A DNA stretch of 64,000 bases from Calamus simplicifolius (GCA_900491605.1 UESW01005033.1:484491-548490), one strand, 5' to 3'; numbered from the stretch's first letter, positions 13,245-24,470 are shown. The notes: a model not told the origin generated them from the sequence alone. A program made the numbers and translations.

Positions 13245-14906
13245 TCACGTAGGCCTGAATGTCCTCCTCGAACTGCCAAAGTTCTTCTGCTCGCCTCCAG
13301 GTGGCATCGAAACATCCTCTCCGTGCCATTGTACCAGATACTCCGTGTACTGGGGTCCTTGACTTGTACCCACCTTTCGGTCTGCCAAAATTCTTGCAAT
13401 CTTCCTTGCGAACTTGGGTCGGATGGCAGGGCGCATCCTGCCTGGGTTCTCTAACTCGTCTGCAGCCAGGTCTCCATGGTATGGTTTGAGGAAGCTAACG
13501 TGGAAGACTGGATGAATCTTCAGTCTGGCCGGCAAGGCCAGTTTGTAAGCTACTTCTCCCACCCGTCTGAGTACTTTGAAGGGTCCGTCATACCTTGGCA
13601 AAAGGCCTTTGTGGAACTTTTGCTTGGTCGCTTTCCTCCAAAGATAGGGCGTAATTTTCAACATCACAAGATCGCCCACCTGGTACTCCATTGGTCGTCG
13701 ATGCTCGTCTGCACGCAGCTTCATCTGCATAGCCCCTCGCACAAGGCTGTCACGCGCCTTAGCGATATTTTGTCCTGTCCCTTGCAAATAGATGCGCCGC
13801 TGGACATGGGCCGTCATATTGTCGTGCAACCTCCAAGGGCGTCCTAGGCTGGTAGCCTAGGCATAACTCTGCTGGACTTTGATCTGTTGCTGAAGACCGG
13901 TTTAGATTGTAGGAAAATTGTGCCGCATCCAGCAACTCAAGCCAGTTTCGTTGTCTTGCGGTGACGAAGTGCCGCAGATACTCCTCGAGCAATGCATTCA
14001 CCCGCTCGGTTTGGCCGTCCGTCTGAGGGTGATATGCTGTGGAGAATTTAAGCTCCGTGCCCACGATCTAAAAAAGCGTGGTCCAGAACTTACCCGTGAA
14101 TCGGACGTCGCGGTCGCTGATGATATCTCCGGGCAAACCGAAGATCTTGACCACATGGGTGAAGAAGAGCATCGCGCACGTCTCGGCTGTGCATGGGTCC
14201 GGTACCGCCATGAAGATAGCATACTTGGAAAATCTGTCCACCACTACAAAGATGGTCCGCTTGCCGTCCACTTCCGAAATCCCACTATGAAGTCCATGGA
14301 AATAGATGCCCATGGTCGGCTTGGGACGGGCAACGGTTGCAGTAGTCCCGCTGGCTTCCTGCGCTCCACTTTGTCCATCTGGCAGATCAGACAACTCCGC
14401 ACATAGGCCTCCACGTCTCTCCACATATTTGGCCAGTAGAAATCACGAGATAGCAGGGCATACATCCGCTCCATGCCCGGATGTCCTGCCCACCTTGAGT
14501 CATGGGACTCTTTTAATAAGTCGCACCGTAAAGCTTCATTCTTCGGCACGACTAGCCTGCCTCCATGTGCGCGAAGCAAGCCGTCCTGGATCCAGAAGCG
14601 CCGCACCATTCCGCTCATCACATCATGCATTAGCTTGGCATATGCCGCGTCTGCCTGTGCTGCCTCGCGGATACGCTCTATAATGCCTGACTGCATGGTC
14701 ACCACCGCGGCCACGTACTCCTGTACGACTTGGCGGCTAAGGGCGTCGGCCACTTGATTCTGACGTCCTGGCCGATGCTCCCAATCGAAGTCGAACTCCG
14801 CCAAGTATTCTTGCCAACGAGCTTGCTTGGGCGTCAACTTGCGCTGGGTCTTGAAGTAGGTGTTGGCGACGTTGTCGGTAACAATTTTGAATTTAGTTCC
14901 GAGCAA
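13245..14906 (-). pseudogene. Chromovirus integrase with C-terminal chromodomain, broken
   Basis: The integrase inserts the cDNA copy; the chromodomain is thought to steer it to marked chromatin. Reading leftward from 14906, a zinc-binding HPGMERMY..CLICQMDK segment leads into the core: D in SMDFIVGF, then D in ISDRDVRF, then E in the YHPQTDGQTERVN region (13990-14030). The tail continues in the frame 13245-13829 with QVGDLVMLK and ends in a chromodomain (ADRKVG..YLVQWHGEDVS) at about 13310-13420. Frame changes occur near 14290, 14065 and 13765. One more, inside the chromodomain near 13315, moves its last third (DATWRRAEELWQF) to the frame 12661-13329. The parts are recognisable but cannot give one protein. 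Confidence 0.88.
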
Positions 14907-15900
14907 GTAATGGCCATACCTCCAAGCAGTGTATCACAGCAGTCATCTCCTTCTCATGCGCCGAATACCGTGTCTCGGCGTCCTTGAATTTTCTGCTCTC
15001 ATATGCTACTGGATGTCCCGCCTGGACCAAGACTCCACCAAGCGCACGGTCGGATGCGTCCGTGTGCACTTCAAAAGGATCCTCAAATCTGGGTAACTGC
15101 AAGACCGGCTCCGTAGCTAGCGTCGTCTTCAGCTTACCGAAGGCCTCCTCACAGTTGGAGGACCAACTCCACCTTTGCTCCTTCTTGAGCAGATCGGTCA
15201 AAGGGCTTGCGATGGCCGAGTACCCTTTGATGAACCTCCGGTAATAGTTTGCGAGTCCTAGGAACGATCGGAGCTCGCTCACTGTAGCAGGTGTCGACCA
15301 GTCCAGGATGGCCTGGACCTTGGCGCTGTCCATCCGTATCGCGCCATGGCCAACATGTGTCCAAGAAAATGGACCTCGGTGCGTGCAAACTCGCACTTCT
15401 CCCTTTTGACGTAGAGGCGATGCTCTCGAAGTCGCTGCATAACTCGCCTCAAGTGCTCCACATGCTGCTGCAGGCTACCGCTGTAAATGACTATGTCGTC
15501 CAAATAGACTACGACAAAGTCATCCAGGAAGTCATATAGGACGTCTGTCATGAGATTGCAGAAGGTAGCTGGTGCGTTCGTTAGGCCAAAGGGCATGACC
15601 AGGAACTCAAATGAGCCGTACCGGGTCACACACGTCGTCTTTGATTCATCACCTGGTGCAATACGTACCTGCCAGTATCCAGAGCGTAGATCCAATTTGC
15701 TGAAGTATTCCGCCTTCGAAAGACGGTCGAATAGATCTGCTGCGTTGGGCACCGGGTAGCGATTCTTCACGGTGACCTTGTTGAGGGCTCGATAGTCCAC
15801 ACACATGCGCAGAGATCCATCCTTTTTGCGCTGAAAAAGGACGGTGCTCCGAAAGGGGCGCGGGATGGCTGAATCAGTCCCGTGGCCAGTAACTCATCCA
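14893..15900 (-). pseudogene. Chromovirus reverse transcriptase and RNase H, broken
   Basis: The reverse transcriptase copies element RNA into DNA, and RNase H degrades the RNA strand. The frame 15279-15806 carries CVDYRALNKVTVKN, LDLRSGYWQVRI, MPFGLTNAPATF and the intact catalytic YLDDIVIYS. A frameshift near 15345 moves the continuation to the frame 14893-15396, which has the thumb (FLGLANYYRRFI) and RNase H (VHTDASDRALGGVL, then SRKFKDAETRYSAHEKEM). Frames also change near 15810, upstream of the YRALN motif. Apart from the frameshifts the catalytic residues look intact, consistent with the similarity of the two LTRs and a fairly recent insertion. Confidence 0.92.
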
Positions 15901-16409
15901 GCTGAGTGCGCAGTTCCTTCAGTTCTGCAGGGCCCATGCGGTAGGGGGCCTTTGTCGGGGCACGCGCTCCGGGCTCCAGCTCGATTCGATGGTCGTGCGT
16001 GCGTCGTGGCGGTAATTCCTTTGGTAGCTCATCGGGCATGAGATCGGCGAACTCCTGTAGTATCTCCCCCACCTGCGCGGGCACCTCCTCTGCATCCTTC
16101 GATTCGGGCTGAACCTGGACTAGTGCCGCGACATATGTCTGGTCTCCTTTCCTTAGGCCTTTGCTGAGTTGCTTAGCGGATATCAGCCCGCTATCTGGAA
16201 CTGTGCGCGAACTGGTGTTGGCCATCTTCTGCTTTGCAACGGTTGACTGACCGCTGCTCTCTTCCTTAGCGGCTGGTGGCAATGCTGAAACGAAACCGGT
16301 GCTGTCCTCCGCTCCTATCAGCATGCCGTTGAGATGTGGAATGATCATTGCCTTGGCTGCCTTGAAGAACTCCAGGCCAAGTATGATCTGAAAATCGTCA
16401 AGTGGGATC

Positions 16410-16650
16410 ACCAAAAAGCTGCACGGCCCTCTCCATGGGCCGACTTCTAGATCAGCCTCGTAAGGCCATTCACCCTCGCTGCCTTCGAGTTGATGGCCTT
16501 TATCATGGTTGCAGCGGTGGAAGTCTGCAAACCTAACTCCTTCGCTATGTCCTCTGCGATGAAGTTGTCGGTGGTACCCGTATCAATCATGGCCTCAGCT
16601 GGTGGCCATTGACCTTCACCGAAATATAGAGAAGCCCTTTGCAGGATGGC
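16410..16650 (-). pseudogene. Chromovirus aspartic protease, broken
   Basis: A retroviral-type protease would cut the polyprotein. On the - strand at about 16560-16600 the translation reads MIDTGTTDNFIA, with the DTG catalytic triad of the family. The C-terminal part (VIPLDDFQIILGLEFF) reads from about 16414 leftward in another frame. An in-frame stop precedes the DTG segment and at least one frameshift follows it. The 215-codon frame 15767-16414 also covers the linker to the reverse transcriptase. Confidence 0.75.
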
Positions 16651-17779
16651 GGCTTCTTGGTGACAAGCGCATTAATCGCTTGCAACGGGTTCACCCGGGA
16701 GGGTCCCTCTGAGTCGCTGGATTCCTCGACCAATTGGGAGATCAAGGCCGTGAGCTTCCCCTTCTTCTGACAGTCGCGCATCCGATGTGCACCTCCGCAG
16801 ATGAAACAGCCTTGGGGCCGCTCAGATCTGGTCGTGGTATCCTTAGACTGCTGAGTAGTTCCCTTCTCTTTTTGAGCTGTCGTCTTCTTCTTCTTCCTTG
16901 CTTCTTGGGATGAGACGTCTTGCCCTCCTTGGCTTTAGCTTTCTGCTTGCCAGGGGCGGGGGTAGGCGTAGTGGTACGAAAGTCGACGAAGCTCTCGGCA
17001 GCAGCCATCGCCGAATTGAGATCTTTCACTCCTTGCCTTCGCAGCTCCACTTGCGCCCAATTCTGCAACCCCGACTGAAAGTTGAACAACTTGTCGGCTT
17101 CGGACATGTCTGGTATGTCGAGTAGCAATGAGCTGAACTCCTTGACGTAGTCTCTGATGGAACCCGTCTGCTTCAGCTTCTTCAGTTGGTCCCTCGCCAC
17201 CCATGTGACGTTATGAGGGAGAAACTGAATCTTCAACTCTTCTTTGAGGGCCTCCCAAGTTGTAATTCCTGGCCTACCGGCGTTTCGATCCTCGCGTTGC
17301 GAGTACGCCACCATAGCTTGGCATCACCAGCAAGGAACACGCTGGCGAGGCGGATTCGTTGCGCTTCCGGTATATTCATTGCTAGGAAGTACTCCTCCAC
17401 ATCCCATACGAAGTTCTCAGTTCCTTGGCGTTGCACGTGCCGCTGAAAGGCTTCGGATCAGGTACGCGGATCTGGGATGGATGTGGTAGATTCGTGTAGG
17501 GCTGGCGTGCGCGCTCTCTCCTGAGGGCGTCCACTTCATCTCCCAGCTCCTTGATGCGATTCAGAACCTCCTCTAGAACGGCATCTCTTCCGTCCTGTTG
17601 GCCTTCATTGGAAGAGCTTGGCCCGACTCATGATCTGGTTGTGCCGGGATCACCTGCTGGATCAGATTGATCTGCTGCTGCTGCTCCAAGGATCGGGTGA
17701 TGAGATCAGTAAACCCATCCTCTGGAGGAATCCCGACAATAGCCTCGAGCCTTGCTATTCGATCGTTGTGATTCACCAT
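16650..17779 (-). pseudogene. Chromovirus gag with CCHC zinc knuckle, broken
   Basis: Gag forms the particle and binds the RNA. The probable start is the ATG at 17777-17779, about 65 bp after the primer-binding site, opening with MVNHNDRIARLEAIVG and a Q-rich stretch. After frame changes near 17580 and 17430, the retrotransposon gag core continues (FVWDVEEYFLAMN, then GDAKLWWRTR, then FLPHNVTWVARDQLKKLKQ at about 17130-17410). The zinc knuckle (C-F-I-C-G-G-A-H-R-M-R-D-C) lies at about 16755-16800 after another frame change near 16870. Order and spacing fit the family. Confidence 0.85.
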
Positions 17780-17829
17780 GGTTGATTTTTAGAAGAAAAA
17801 AAATGTTCTTGGGTTCTTGTATTGAACCA

Positions 17830-17842
17830 GGCTCTGATACCC
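17830..17842 (-). other. Primer-binding site, initiator-Met tRNA type
   Basis: On the - strand, just inside the 5' LTR, GGGTATCAGAGCC matches the usual plant primer-binding site TGGTATCAGAGCC except for the first base. It sets the direction of the element. Confidence 0.8.
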
Positions 17843-17845
17843 TCT

Positions 17846-19222
17846 TGTCACCCGGCTAGGTATAGGCTATTTTTTTTTTCTAAGTACGGAAGCGTCCTAG
17901 CAGGGGACCGGCCTTAGCATGCCTCGTGCTAAGTCAGCCTCTCTCTCTCAGAGTCGTTGCGCACAACTAGTAGGATGTGGTTGATCGAGACCTCCCCCTA
18001 CAGGAACCCCAGAAACCCCAACAAGTAATCACAGATAATGCCCAGCCCCAAACACAAGATGTACAGGGTCAACACTACCCCAACCTCTTTGATTAATACA
18101 ATCCTAAGAGGAGGACAAGATGAATATGTGCCGCAGCACTACAAGAAATCTCTCACGATCTCTCCCTCACCTTGCCCTTAGGCTACAAGATGACTAACCC
18201 CGTAACCCGTAGATGATCGCCCGTAGGAAGCTCCTCAATGGCACCGATCGTATCTTCTCTCTCCTCCTTCTCGCCCAAAGTGGTGGAGACTAGAAGATGC
18301 CGCCCACCTTCTTGATAGCCGGCTGGATAGGATCTCCTTTGATACCTCTCCGTGTGTTGTTGTGTTGATTGCTTCCTCCCTCATGAAGACCTCCCTTATT
18401 TATAAGGTTGAGCGACCGCCTCATCCAAAGCTGTCGTCCTTATCCCTTTGACATCTTCTGCCGTCCTTATCCCTTTGACATCCTTGGCCTTATCTCCATG
18501 CACACCACTTTTGAATCACCGCTTAATCCTCTCCAAATCTTATTTCTAGATAACCGGTTGTGTAGGCTGATTAGGAGATCTTGTTGCTGCTGGGTAGATG
18601 CCTCCAAACGTCATCAAAAGGACTCCACCGATGGCTTAGGATAATGCCCAAACAACCATCAACCAACTCCCTCAAGAATCTCTCAAATCTTCAAGTTAGT
18701 TAGTTGTAGATAAGGGCTGAAAATCTTATCCAAAATCTTATCCAACATCTTATCCAAAACCTCCCAGCTGGATCCCCAAATCTTATCCATAGGATAAGGT
18801 TTGGATTCGTCTGATCTGGACGAAATTATTCCTCCCAAAATTGGCTTGGAAGTCTGTTAGACGGTTGAGGCCGTGCAGGTGCGTCTGGGTGGTTTTGGGC
18901 TTGCCGCACTCCACGTTGCTAAGGGTTGGCTCCGGGTCTTCTTTGGCCGCGCATGCCTTGCTGAAACTGGGCTTGCTGATGCCGACTCCACGTACCGTCG
19001 CATCGAGAGATGGGTCCGCATTCGGCCTTGGCGCTTGGTCCACCAATCTCGCACCAAGTGTCTGACTAAGTGTGGGGCTTGCCGGTCCTATGGATGGATG
19101 TGTGCATCTCGTGGCACGGTCAAACTTCGTCCTAGTAGATCCTCGGCTACCTGTCTTGCCTATGTTGTGCGTTGCGGACTGCGCTACGGCCCTCTTGACC
19201 GTACATCACTGGGGTGGTGACA
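17846..19222 (-). repeat. Chromovirus LTR (5' LTR for the - strand element), 1377 bp
   Basis: This is the partner of 11860-13199, about 37 bp longer. Most of the difference is a short tandem duplication at about 18428-18482 (a CCGTCCTTATCCCTTTGACA block present twice here, once in the partner). The TATA-like site is at 18397-18404. By eye the two copies differ at only a few percent of positions. Confidence 0.92.
18397..18404 (-). promoter_or_regulatory. LTR TATA box (TATAAATA)
   Basis: Same site as in the other LTR. In the 5' LTR it would start the element's own transcript, running leftward, away from the FLX-like gene. Confidence 0.55.
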
Positions 19223-19399
19223 CAAGGAAGCAGCACCTCCTTTATCAGGGCAGCACTTCTTTCTTGGAAGGTTCTATGCAGACCCTATCGTATAATTCCT
19301 GCCTTTGCCGTGAGGCCCGTGACGGATCTCCGTCACCATGGACGGCAGATCTTGCTTTCGCATAGAAATCAATATACGATATGTCCGGACCGTCCAAAG

Positions 19400-19586
19400 T
19401 TGTTTTGGGGTGATGACTCCACGGTGCGTACCGACGGTGACCGCATCCAACGCGAGGGCTGCGAAGTCGCCAAGCATCCCCGCAAACCCTATTCCCCTTT
19501 CCCCGTTCCCTCTTCCTCTGCCTCTCCGTCTCTCCCCCTCGACTTCTCCGGGGTCGGCGGAATCGCAAGACAATCTCTGGAAACGC
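19400..19586 (+). other. FLXL2: Likely non-coding first exon (5' UTR) and proximal promoter of the FLX-like gene
   Basis: The block at 19440-19586 is GC- and C-rich, with an AAACCCTA-type leader followed by C/T-rich sequence, typical of plant 5' UTRs. It ends in a strong donor (CG|GTAAGT, GT at 19587-19588). The next good acceptor before the FLX-like start codon is TTTGCAG at 27241-27247, only 20 bases upstream of the ATG. The resulting intron would be 7661 bp and hold a retroelement. The transcription start cannot be fixed, and I see no clear TATA box. Linking this exon to the gene is inference. Confidence 0.5.
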
Positions 19587-20173
19587 GTAAGTCCTTCCTC
19601 TCTTCCCTCCATTTCGTTATCACGCCACTCGTTCTCTAAGCCTTCTGACCGGTGGGCTCTTAGGGGTCAGGTGTTATCGATGTATTCTTTTTTTCTTTGA
19701 TCTTTTGGCCTTCTGTAGATTTTAAATGATATCAAAATTTCGTTTTTATTTAACTTTTGATTGGCCTCTTTAACAAGAAATATAAGGAACGGAACGAGAG
19801 TTTGGGATTTCGAAGATGATAGTTGGTTTTTTTTTTTTTTGACGGGTTCGAAGACAGTTAGCTCATGGAGTTCATATTTTGATTCGGTGAGGTGGTTTTC
19901 CAGTTTTACTCAGGGAAAAAAAAGTGAGGAGAGAGGCAATGATTTGGGCTCCGCTTTTCTACTGAGCTGATGTGATAAGACATCCAACGAAGGTTCAATT
20001 ATTAGAAAAATTTTCTAATAGCATAGATTTTACTTGAATGATTGATGAGTAATGATTCAGATTTTATCTCAAGTGCAGATAGGTTGAAGGAGACTCATTG
20101 GTTATAGTAAACAGCTGAAATTTTTCATTTTTCAAGCATTGACACTTGAGAGTGAATTTTATGTACTACCTGT

Positions 20174-20625
20174 TGATGCCAAATTACCGTCTTTGAGCGC
20201 CCGTGAGCATCCGATCATCTCCTTCAGCAAGCCTGTGATCCTCGATGAGCTTCGCGCTTGAAAGCCTGCAAACAAGTTTTGAAAACCGAAGATTCCGGCA
20301 GGGATCCTTCGATGCTCAAGTCAGTGCTTTGAGCAACAGCCACGAGCTTAAGAAAGCTTGAAAAAGAAAGAGAAAGGCTTAGAGCTCTCTGTGAACCAGA
20401 ATGAGCATTCAAGAGTGTCGTGAGTTATCAGTTACCTCATCGGAGGTTTTCTTACCCATTTTATTAATCTTGGAGTCCATGAGACTTGGGGCATGATCAC
20501 TTAGCATTTATGATGATGGCAGCAATGGCAGCAATGGTAGGATTTGCTTCTTAGTGGCATGTTAGAAGTAGAGGCCATATTTCGTCAAATATAGGTGGCT
20601 GCATAGTTGGCAGGTACTGTTTGGA
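20174..20625 (-). repeat. Left LTR copy, alignable part
   Basis: It aligns with 22930-23360 with many substitutions, so the element is old. To the right of about 20625 the two copies no longer match. Either this LTR was truncated or rearranged, or its repeat-rich part has diverged. Confidence 0.6.
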
Positions 20626-20849
20626 AGTGGATGCACGTTAACTGTGAGTTGGGGAGTCGGTTTCTCCTGATTGTGAGTTGACTTTGGGTCTTCTACTTTT
20701 ATCATAAATTTGAAGGTGGGTGCCCATCAACTGTGAGCTGGGGAGTTAGTCCCTTCCAACTGTGAGTTATCTTGGTGCTTCTTCTTGAATGGCTGAAAGT
20801 GCTCAGCAATATGTTGTAAGTATATAATTTAGATAAAGGTCTTACTCGA

Positions 20850-21110
20850 TTAGCCATTGGCCGTTGAGGTAGATTTAGAGCCGCTAGGCTAAAGTGAAGC
20901 TGTTGAGGCTGTGATAAAGATGCTGAAGTTACAATGAGGCCACAGAGACAAAGGAATGTAGCCATTGAGGCCAATAGAATCGCTGAGGCTGCAGTAATGC
21001 CGCTGGGGCAAATATGAGGCCGTTGGGGCTGAGATGACACCATCGAGGTTGTAATGAGGCCATGAAGATAGAGGAACAGAGCCGCTGAGGCTGCAATAAA
21101 ACAGCCTCGA
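20850..21110. repeat. Degenerate GAGGCNGTTGAGGCT-type tandem repeats
   Basis: Irregular units of about 20-25 bp carrying GCCGTTGAGGCT, GCCGCTGAGGCT or GCCATTGAGGCC. They resemble the GCCGAGG-rich array at 23640-24110 on the other side of the element. Confidence 0.5.
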
Positions 21111-21149
21111 GGGTTTCGCGGTCGGCCCAAGTGGTGACCCAGAGTTGCT

Positions 21150-21620
21150 GAAGTCGTCGGGTTCCTTTTAACCCTGAAGGGTGACCTAAGGATGCGTGGA
21201 GCAGGCTCAGGTGCCTTTTAACCCCGAAGGGTGACCTAAGGATGCATGGACCAGACTCAGGTGCCTTTTGAGCCTCAAAGATGATCTGAGGGTGCTTGGA
21301 CTAGGCTCAGATGCCTTTTAACCTCGAAGGATGACCCGAGAGTCGCTGTGATGGACCGTGCTTGGGAGCCTTTAACCCCGGAGGGTGACCTGAGGGTGCT
21401 TGGACCAGGCTCAGGTGCTTTTTAACCCCGAAGGGTGATCTGAGAGTTGAAAGTCGTCAAGTGCCTTTTAACCGCGAGGGTAACTTGAGAGTTGAGAGTT
21501 GTCAGGTGCCTTTTAACCCCGGATGATGACCTGAGGGTGCGTGGACTAGGCTCAGGTGCCTTTTGAACCCCGAAAGGTGACCTGAGGTGCATGGACCAGG
21601 CTCAGGTGCATTTTTTCTTT
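21150..21620. repeat. Tandem repeat, about 50-55 bp unit, roughly nine copies
   Basis: Each unit contains CAGGTGCCTTTTAACCCCG followed by AAGGGTGACCTGAGGGTGC and often TGGACCAGGCT. Copies differ by substitutions and small deletions. The array lies in the internal part of the deleted Tat-like element, much as the 56-bp array lies in the large Tat element. Confidence 0.8.
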
Positions 21621-22425
21621 GTGCCGATGCTGGAGTCGATCTTTGGTGCCGAGCTAGCCTCGGGCTTAGGTGCCGATGCTGAAGTCGGTCTTTTGCAAAG
21701 CATTCGAGTATTAATGAAAAGAAGCTTTTCTTAAAGTCTAGTGTACTTAGTTTTTGTAGCTTTTTGGCCTTTGCGTCGTGTTCGATGACGCTGGGGTTGG
21801 CATGGAGTCGGGACAGAGAGCTTTTCCCAGCTTTTTCTGGTGCTGGATCGGGTTATTTGCGAATGCAAAGAAGACTATTCAAGAGTGGAGGAGAACCTGC
21901 ATTGTTGGTCTCTTTTGATGGAGCCCTGACATCCGAGTACAAGGAAGGCATAATGACCCCTCCACCCAACGTCCTCTTTTTGTCTCTTGCTGACACCAAA
22001 CTTTCCCTCATATGTTAAATCTTGTTCATTTAAGTTTGCATAGCACTAGGTTGGGACTTGGACCACGTCCTCGATCCTTTCCCCGCATAGGTAGGCCAGG
22101 ACCTTGCTCCTTAGAGGAAACCCGACTGAGAAGATGTGCCAAGTGATGATGATGATGTGGCACTTGATGCGGATGGTTTGGAGGAAGAAAAAGCGGCCGG
22201 GAGGAGTGCCGATCAGCTCCCTATTGATCGAAGATAGCCTCGGGGTCGTACGCCTCTTGTGGATTACAACTGTCCGAGTAGAAGAGGCTGTCATTATGAA
22301 GTGCCTTTGAAGGAATTTGTCTTCCTTGATGATTTAGATACATCAGCCCGCTGATGGTCTGCCTCTCGGAAATCAAGTTGATTAGAGTGGAGGTGCTGGT
22401 GCCCTTGCTTGGGCCTTCCCCCGCG

Positions 22426-22833
22426 TCACCGTCCGTAGGAGAGGAGGCCGTTTAGACGGCGAGTAGTGGTGCTCTTGCTAGTGAGCTCTTTCTTTTGAGC
22501 TTGAAGATGCTCATGCTGATGAGCTTCATGGCGGTGAGCCTTTTGCTGGGGAGATCTCCCGCGGGATGGATGATGGCTGGTCCGAGCAGCAACTAAAGAG
22601 GGAGTGCAAGCTTTTGCTGGCTGCTGTGTAGCCATGAGATATTGCTTATGGAGCTTTTGGATAGTTGCTGTCGATGTATGAATTTGCAAGATGAGGGTGG
22701 CATGCTGTTTTGCTTGAGTGGCCTGAGGTAGTGGCGATGGTGGAGTGGAGCGATTGGCTTGTTGCTCAGCTCGTTGAGGGTGCCCCCCAGCATGACTGGC
22801 GGAAGCTCTTCGGGCTCTTGTCATCACCATCAT
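22426..22833 (-). pseudogene. Gag N-terminus remnant of the deleted Tat-like element
   Basis: A 135-codon frame on the - strand starts about 95 bp after the LTR, where Tat gag begins. It opens with MMVMTRARRASASH and is rich in Q, H, S and P, without recognised domains. No capsid core or zinc knuckle follows, so this is either a remnant or a leader of unknown coding value. Confidence 0.35.
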
Positions 22834-22929
22834 TTTAATCTACCATGCTAATCTAAGGGGGACGAGGATCCGCAAGCTACCATCGTTGATGATCCGTGCT
22901 CTGCCCCTCTTTCTAGCGCGCCAATCTGT

Positions 22930-24470
22930 TGACGCCAAATCACTGTCCTCGAGTGCTCATGAGCGTTCGATTGCTTCCTCCAGTGAGCCCGGATCCTCCG
23001 ACGAGCTACTCGCGCTTGGGAGCCTGCAAATAAGTCCTAGGGATCGGAGATTCCGACAGGGACCCTCCGACGCTCAAGTTAGTGCTATAGGCAATAGCCG
23101 CGAGCTTGAGAAAGCTCGAAAGAGAAAGAGAGAGGCTTAGAGCTCTCTGTGAGCCAGAATGAGCATTTAAGAGTGTGATGAGTTATTAGTTACCTCGTCG
23201 GGGGTTCCTCTTACCATTTTATTGATGCATAGAGTCCGTGTCAGAGCATTTATGATGGTGGCAGCAATGGCAACAATGACAGGGCTTGCTTCTTAGTGGC
23301 ATGTCAGAAGTGCAGGTCATGTCCCATCAAATGTGGGTGGCTACATAATTGGCAGGTACTGCTTGGTTTGGAGAGCTGTTGCAGGCTGCTGTAGGGCATG
23401 GCCGATCGTTACGGTATTTGCCAGATGTGTCCCCCATGCCACACTTCCGTTGTCTTGTGCAGACAGTGATGGACGATAAAGTCAGGCACGTGGGCCCTAC
23501 AATGTAGCCGCTGAGACAGAAGATGAAGCTTGGAGTTGAAGCCGGCTCTCTCTCGTAAAGCATTGATTATAGAGTATGTGCATGGCACTTTCATGTCCTT
23601 AGATGAGCTTCAGAGAAGGCCGTGGGTGAATACTTGCATGGCACTGTTCATGGCCGAGCACTGTTCATGCCGAGGCCGAGCATTGTTCATGGCCGAGCAC
23701 TGTTCATGCCGAGGGCCGAGGTCGAGGGGGCCGAGTGGTTGAGGTCAAGGGGAAGAGGCCGAGCACTGTTCATGCCAAGGCTGAGGGTTGAAGCCGAAGG
23801 GGCCGAGTAGCTGAGGCCAAAGGGAAGAGGCCGAGCATTGTTCATAACCGAGGACTATTCATGCGAGGCCGAGGGCCGAGTGGCTGAGGCCAAGCACTGT
23901 TCATGGCCGAGTACTGTTCATGCCGAGGCTGAGGGCCGAGGCCGTGCACTGTTCATGGCCGAGGCCGAGCACTGTTCATGGCCAGCACTGTTCATGCCGA
24001 GGCCGAGCACTGTTCGTGGCCAAGCATTGTTCGTGCCGAGGCCGAGGCCAGGGGAAGAGGCCGAGCACTGTTCATGGCCGAGCATTGTTCATGCCGAGGG
24101 GAAGAGGTCGAGGGGGTATCTTACCGAGGTCGAGGGGCTGTCTGAGGTGTCTTTCCGAGGCCGAGGGGGTGTTTCCTGGGGCCAAAGGGCTGTCTTGCTG
24201 AGATCGAGGGGATTGAGTGGTTGAGGCCGAGGGGAAGAGGTCAAGGGGGCCGAGTGGCTATCTTGCCGAGGGTCGAGGGCCAACTGGCTGAGGCCGAGGC
24301 CGACTCCAGAGGCCACTGGTCCGACCCTGGTGGGACTACCGTTGCCCATGGGGCTCAATGGCCCCATCACTACCCATGTAGCATCATCATGATGCTAGCC
24401 TCAGTGTGTGGCACTCATTTTTGAACCGAGGTGACTCCAATGAGTGATGCGTGTCTCCTAAATTATAGGC
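22930..24470 (-). repeat. Right LTR copy (5' LTR for the - strand element), approximate end
   Basis: It starts TGACGCC and contains the conserved GACCCTCCGACGCTCAAG block at about 23061-23079. It continues through a GCCGAGG/CACTGTTCATG array to about 24400-24470, after which ordinary AT-rich intron DNA resumes. The outer end is not fixed because the left copy is shorter. Confidence 0.5.
23640..24110. repeat. GC-rich array of GCCGAGCACTGTTCATG units
   Basis: More than ten copies of GCACTGTTCATG, alternating with GCCGAGG runs. Comparable GGCCGAGA-type arrays sit in both LTRs of the large Tat element (44736-45000 and 58246-58440). Long frames in this array are by-products of the repeat. Confidence 0.8.

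Larger units (their letters stand above)
11860..19222 (-). mobile_element. Ty3/gypsy chromovirus, near full-length, frameshifted (7.36 kb)
   Basis: Two closely similar long terminal repeats flank gag, protease, reverse transcriptase, RNase H, integrase and a chromodomain in that order on the - strand. The repeats start TGTCAC and end GTGACA, and CAAG directly abuts both outer ends, giving a 4-bp target duplication (5 bp is usual). The primer-binding site next to the 5' repeat fits initiator methionine tRNA. The chromodomain fused behind the integrase places it among chromoviruses; its C-terminal LWQFEEDIQAY-like part resembles the Galadriel branch, which is a tentative call. Several frameshifts break the polyprotein, so this copy is not autonomous. 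It ends about 0.2-0.4 kb upstream of the likely first exon of the FLX-like gene. Confidence 0.93.
20174..24470 (-). mobile_element. Deleted Tat-like LTR retroelement inside the FLX-like first intron
   Basis: Diverged direct repeats start at 20174 (TGATGCCAAAT) and 22930 (TGACGCCAAAT) and align for about 440 bp. Just inside the right copy, on the - strand, a primer-site-like ATTGGCGCGCTAGAAAG follows. It resembles the sequence in the same place of the large Tat element at 44184-58599. The LTRs of both elements share a conserved GACCCTCCGACGCTCAAGT block, supporting a common lineage. Between the repeats only a gag-start-like frame and tandem repeats remain, with no pol. The outer limits, especially the right one, are approximate. 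Orientation is inferred from the primer site and the gag frame. Confidence 0.65.

Noticed and set aside
12661..13329. A 222-codon - strand frame and long overlapping frames on + over the chromovirus LTR
   Set aside because: Most of it lies in the GC-rich LTR end; only its first part is the frameshifted chromodomain tail. The same long frames recur in the other LTR at about 18840-19220, which shows they follow from LTR composition.
23530..24224. Several + strand frames rich in HCSW/RALF motifs
   Set aside because: They are produced by the GCCGAGCACTGTTCATG array in all frames.
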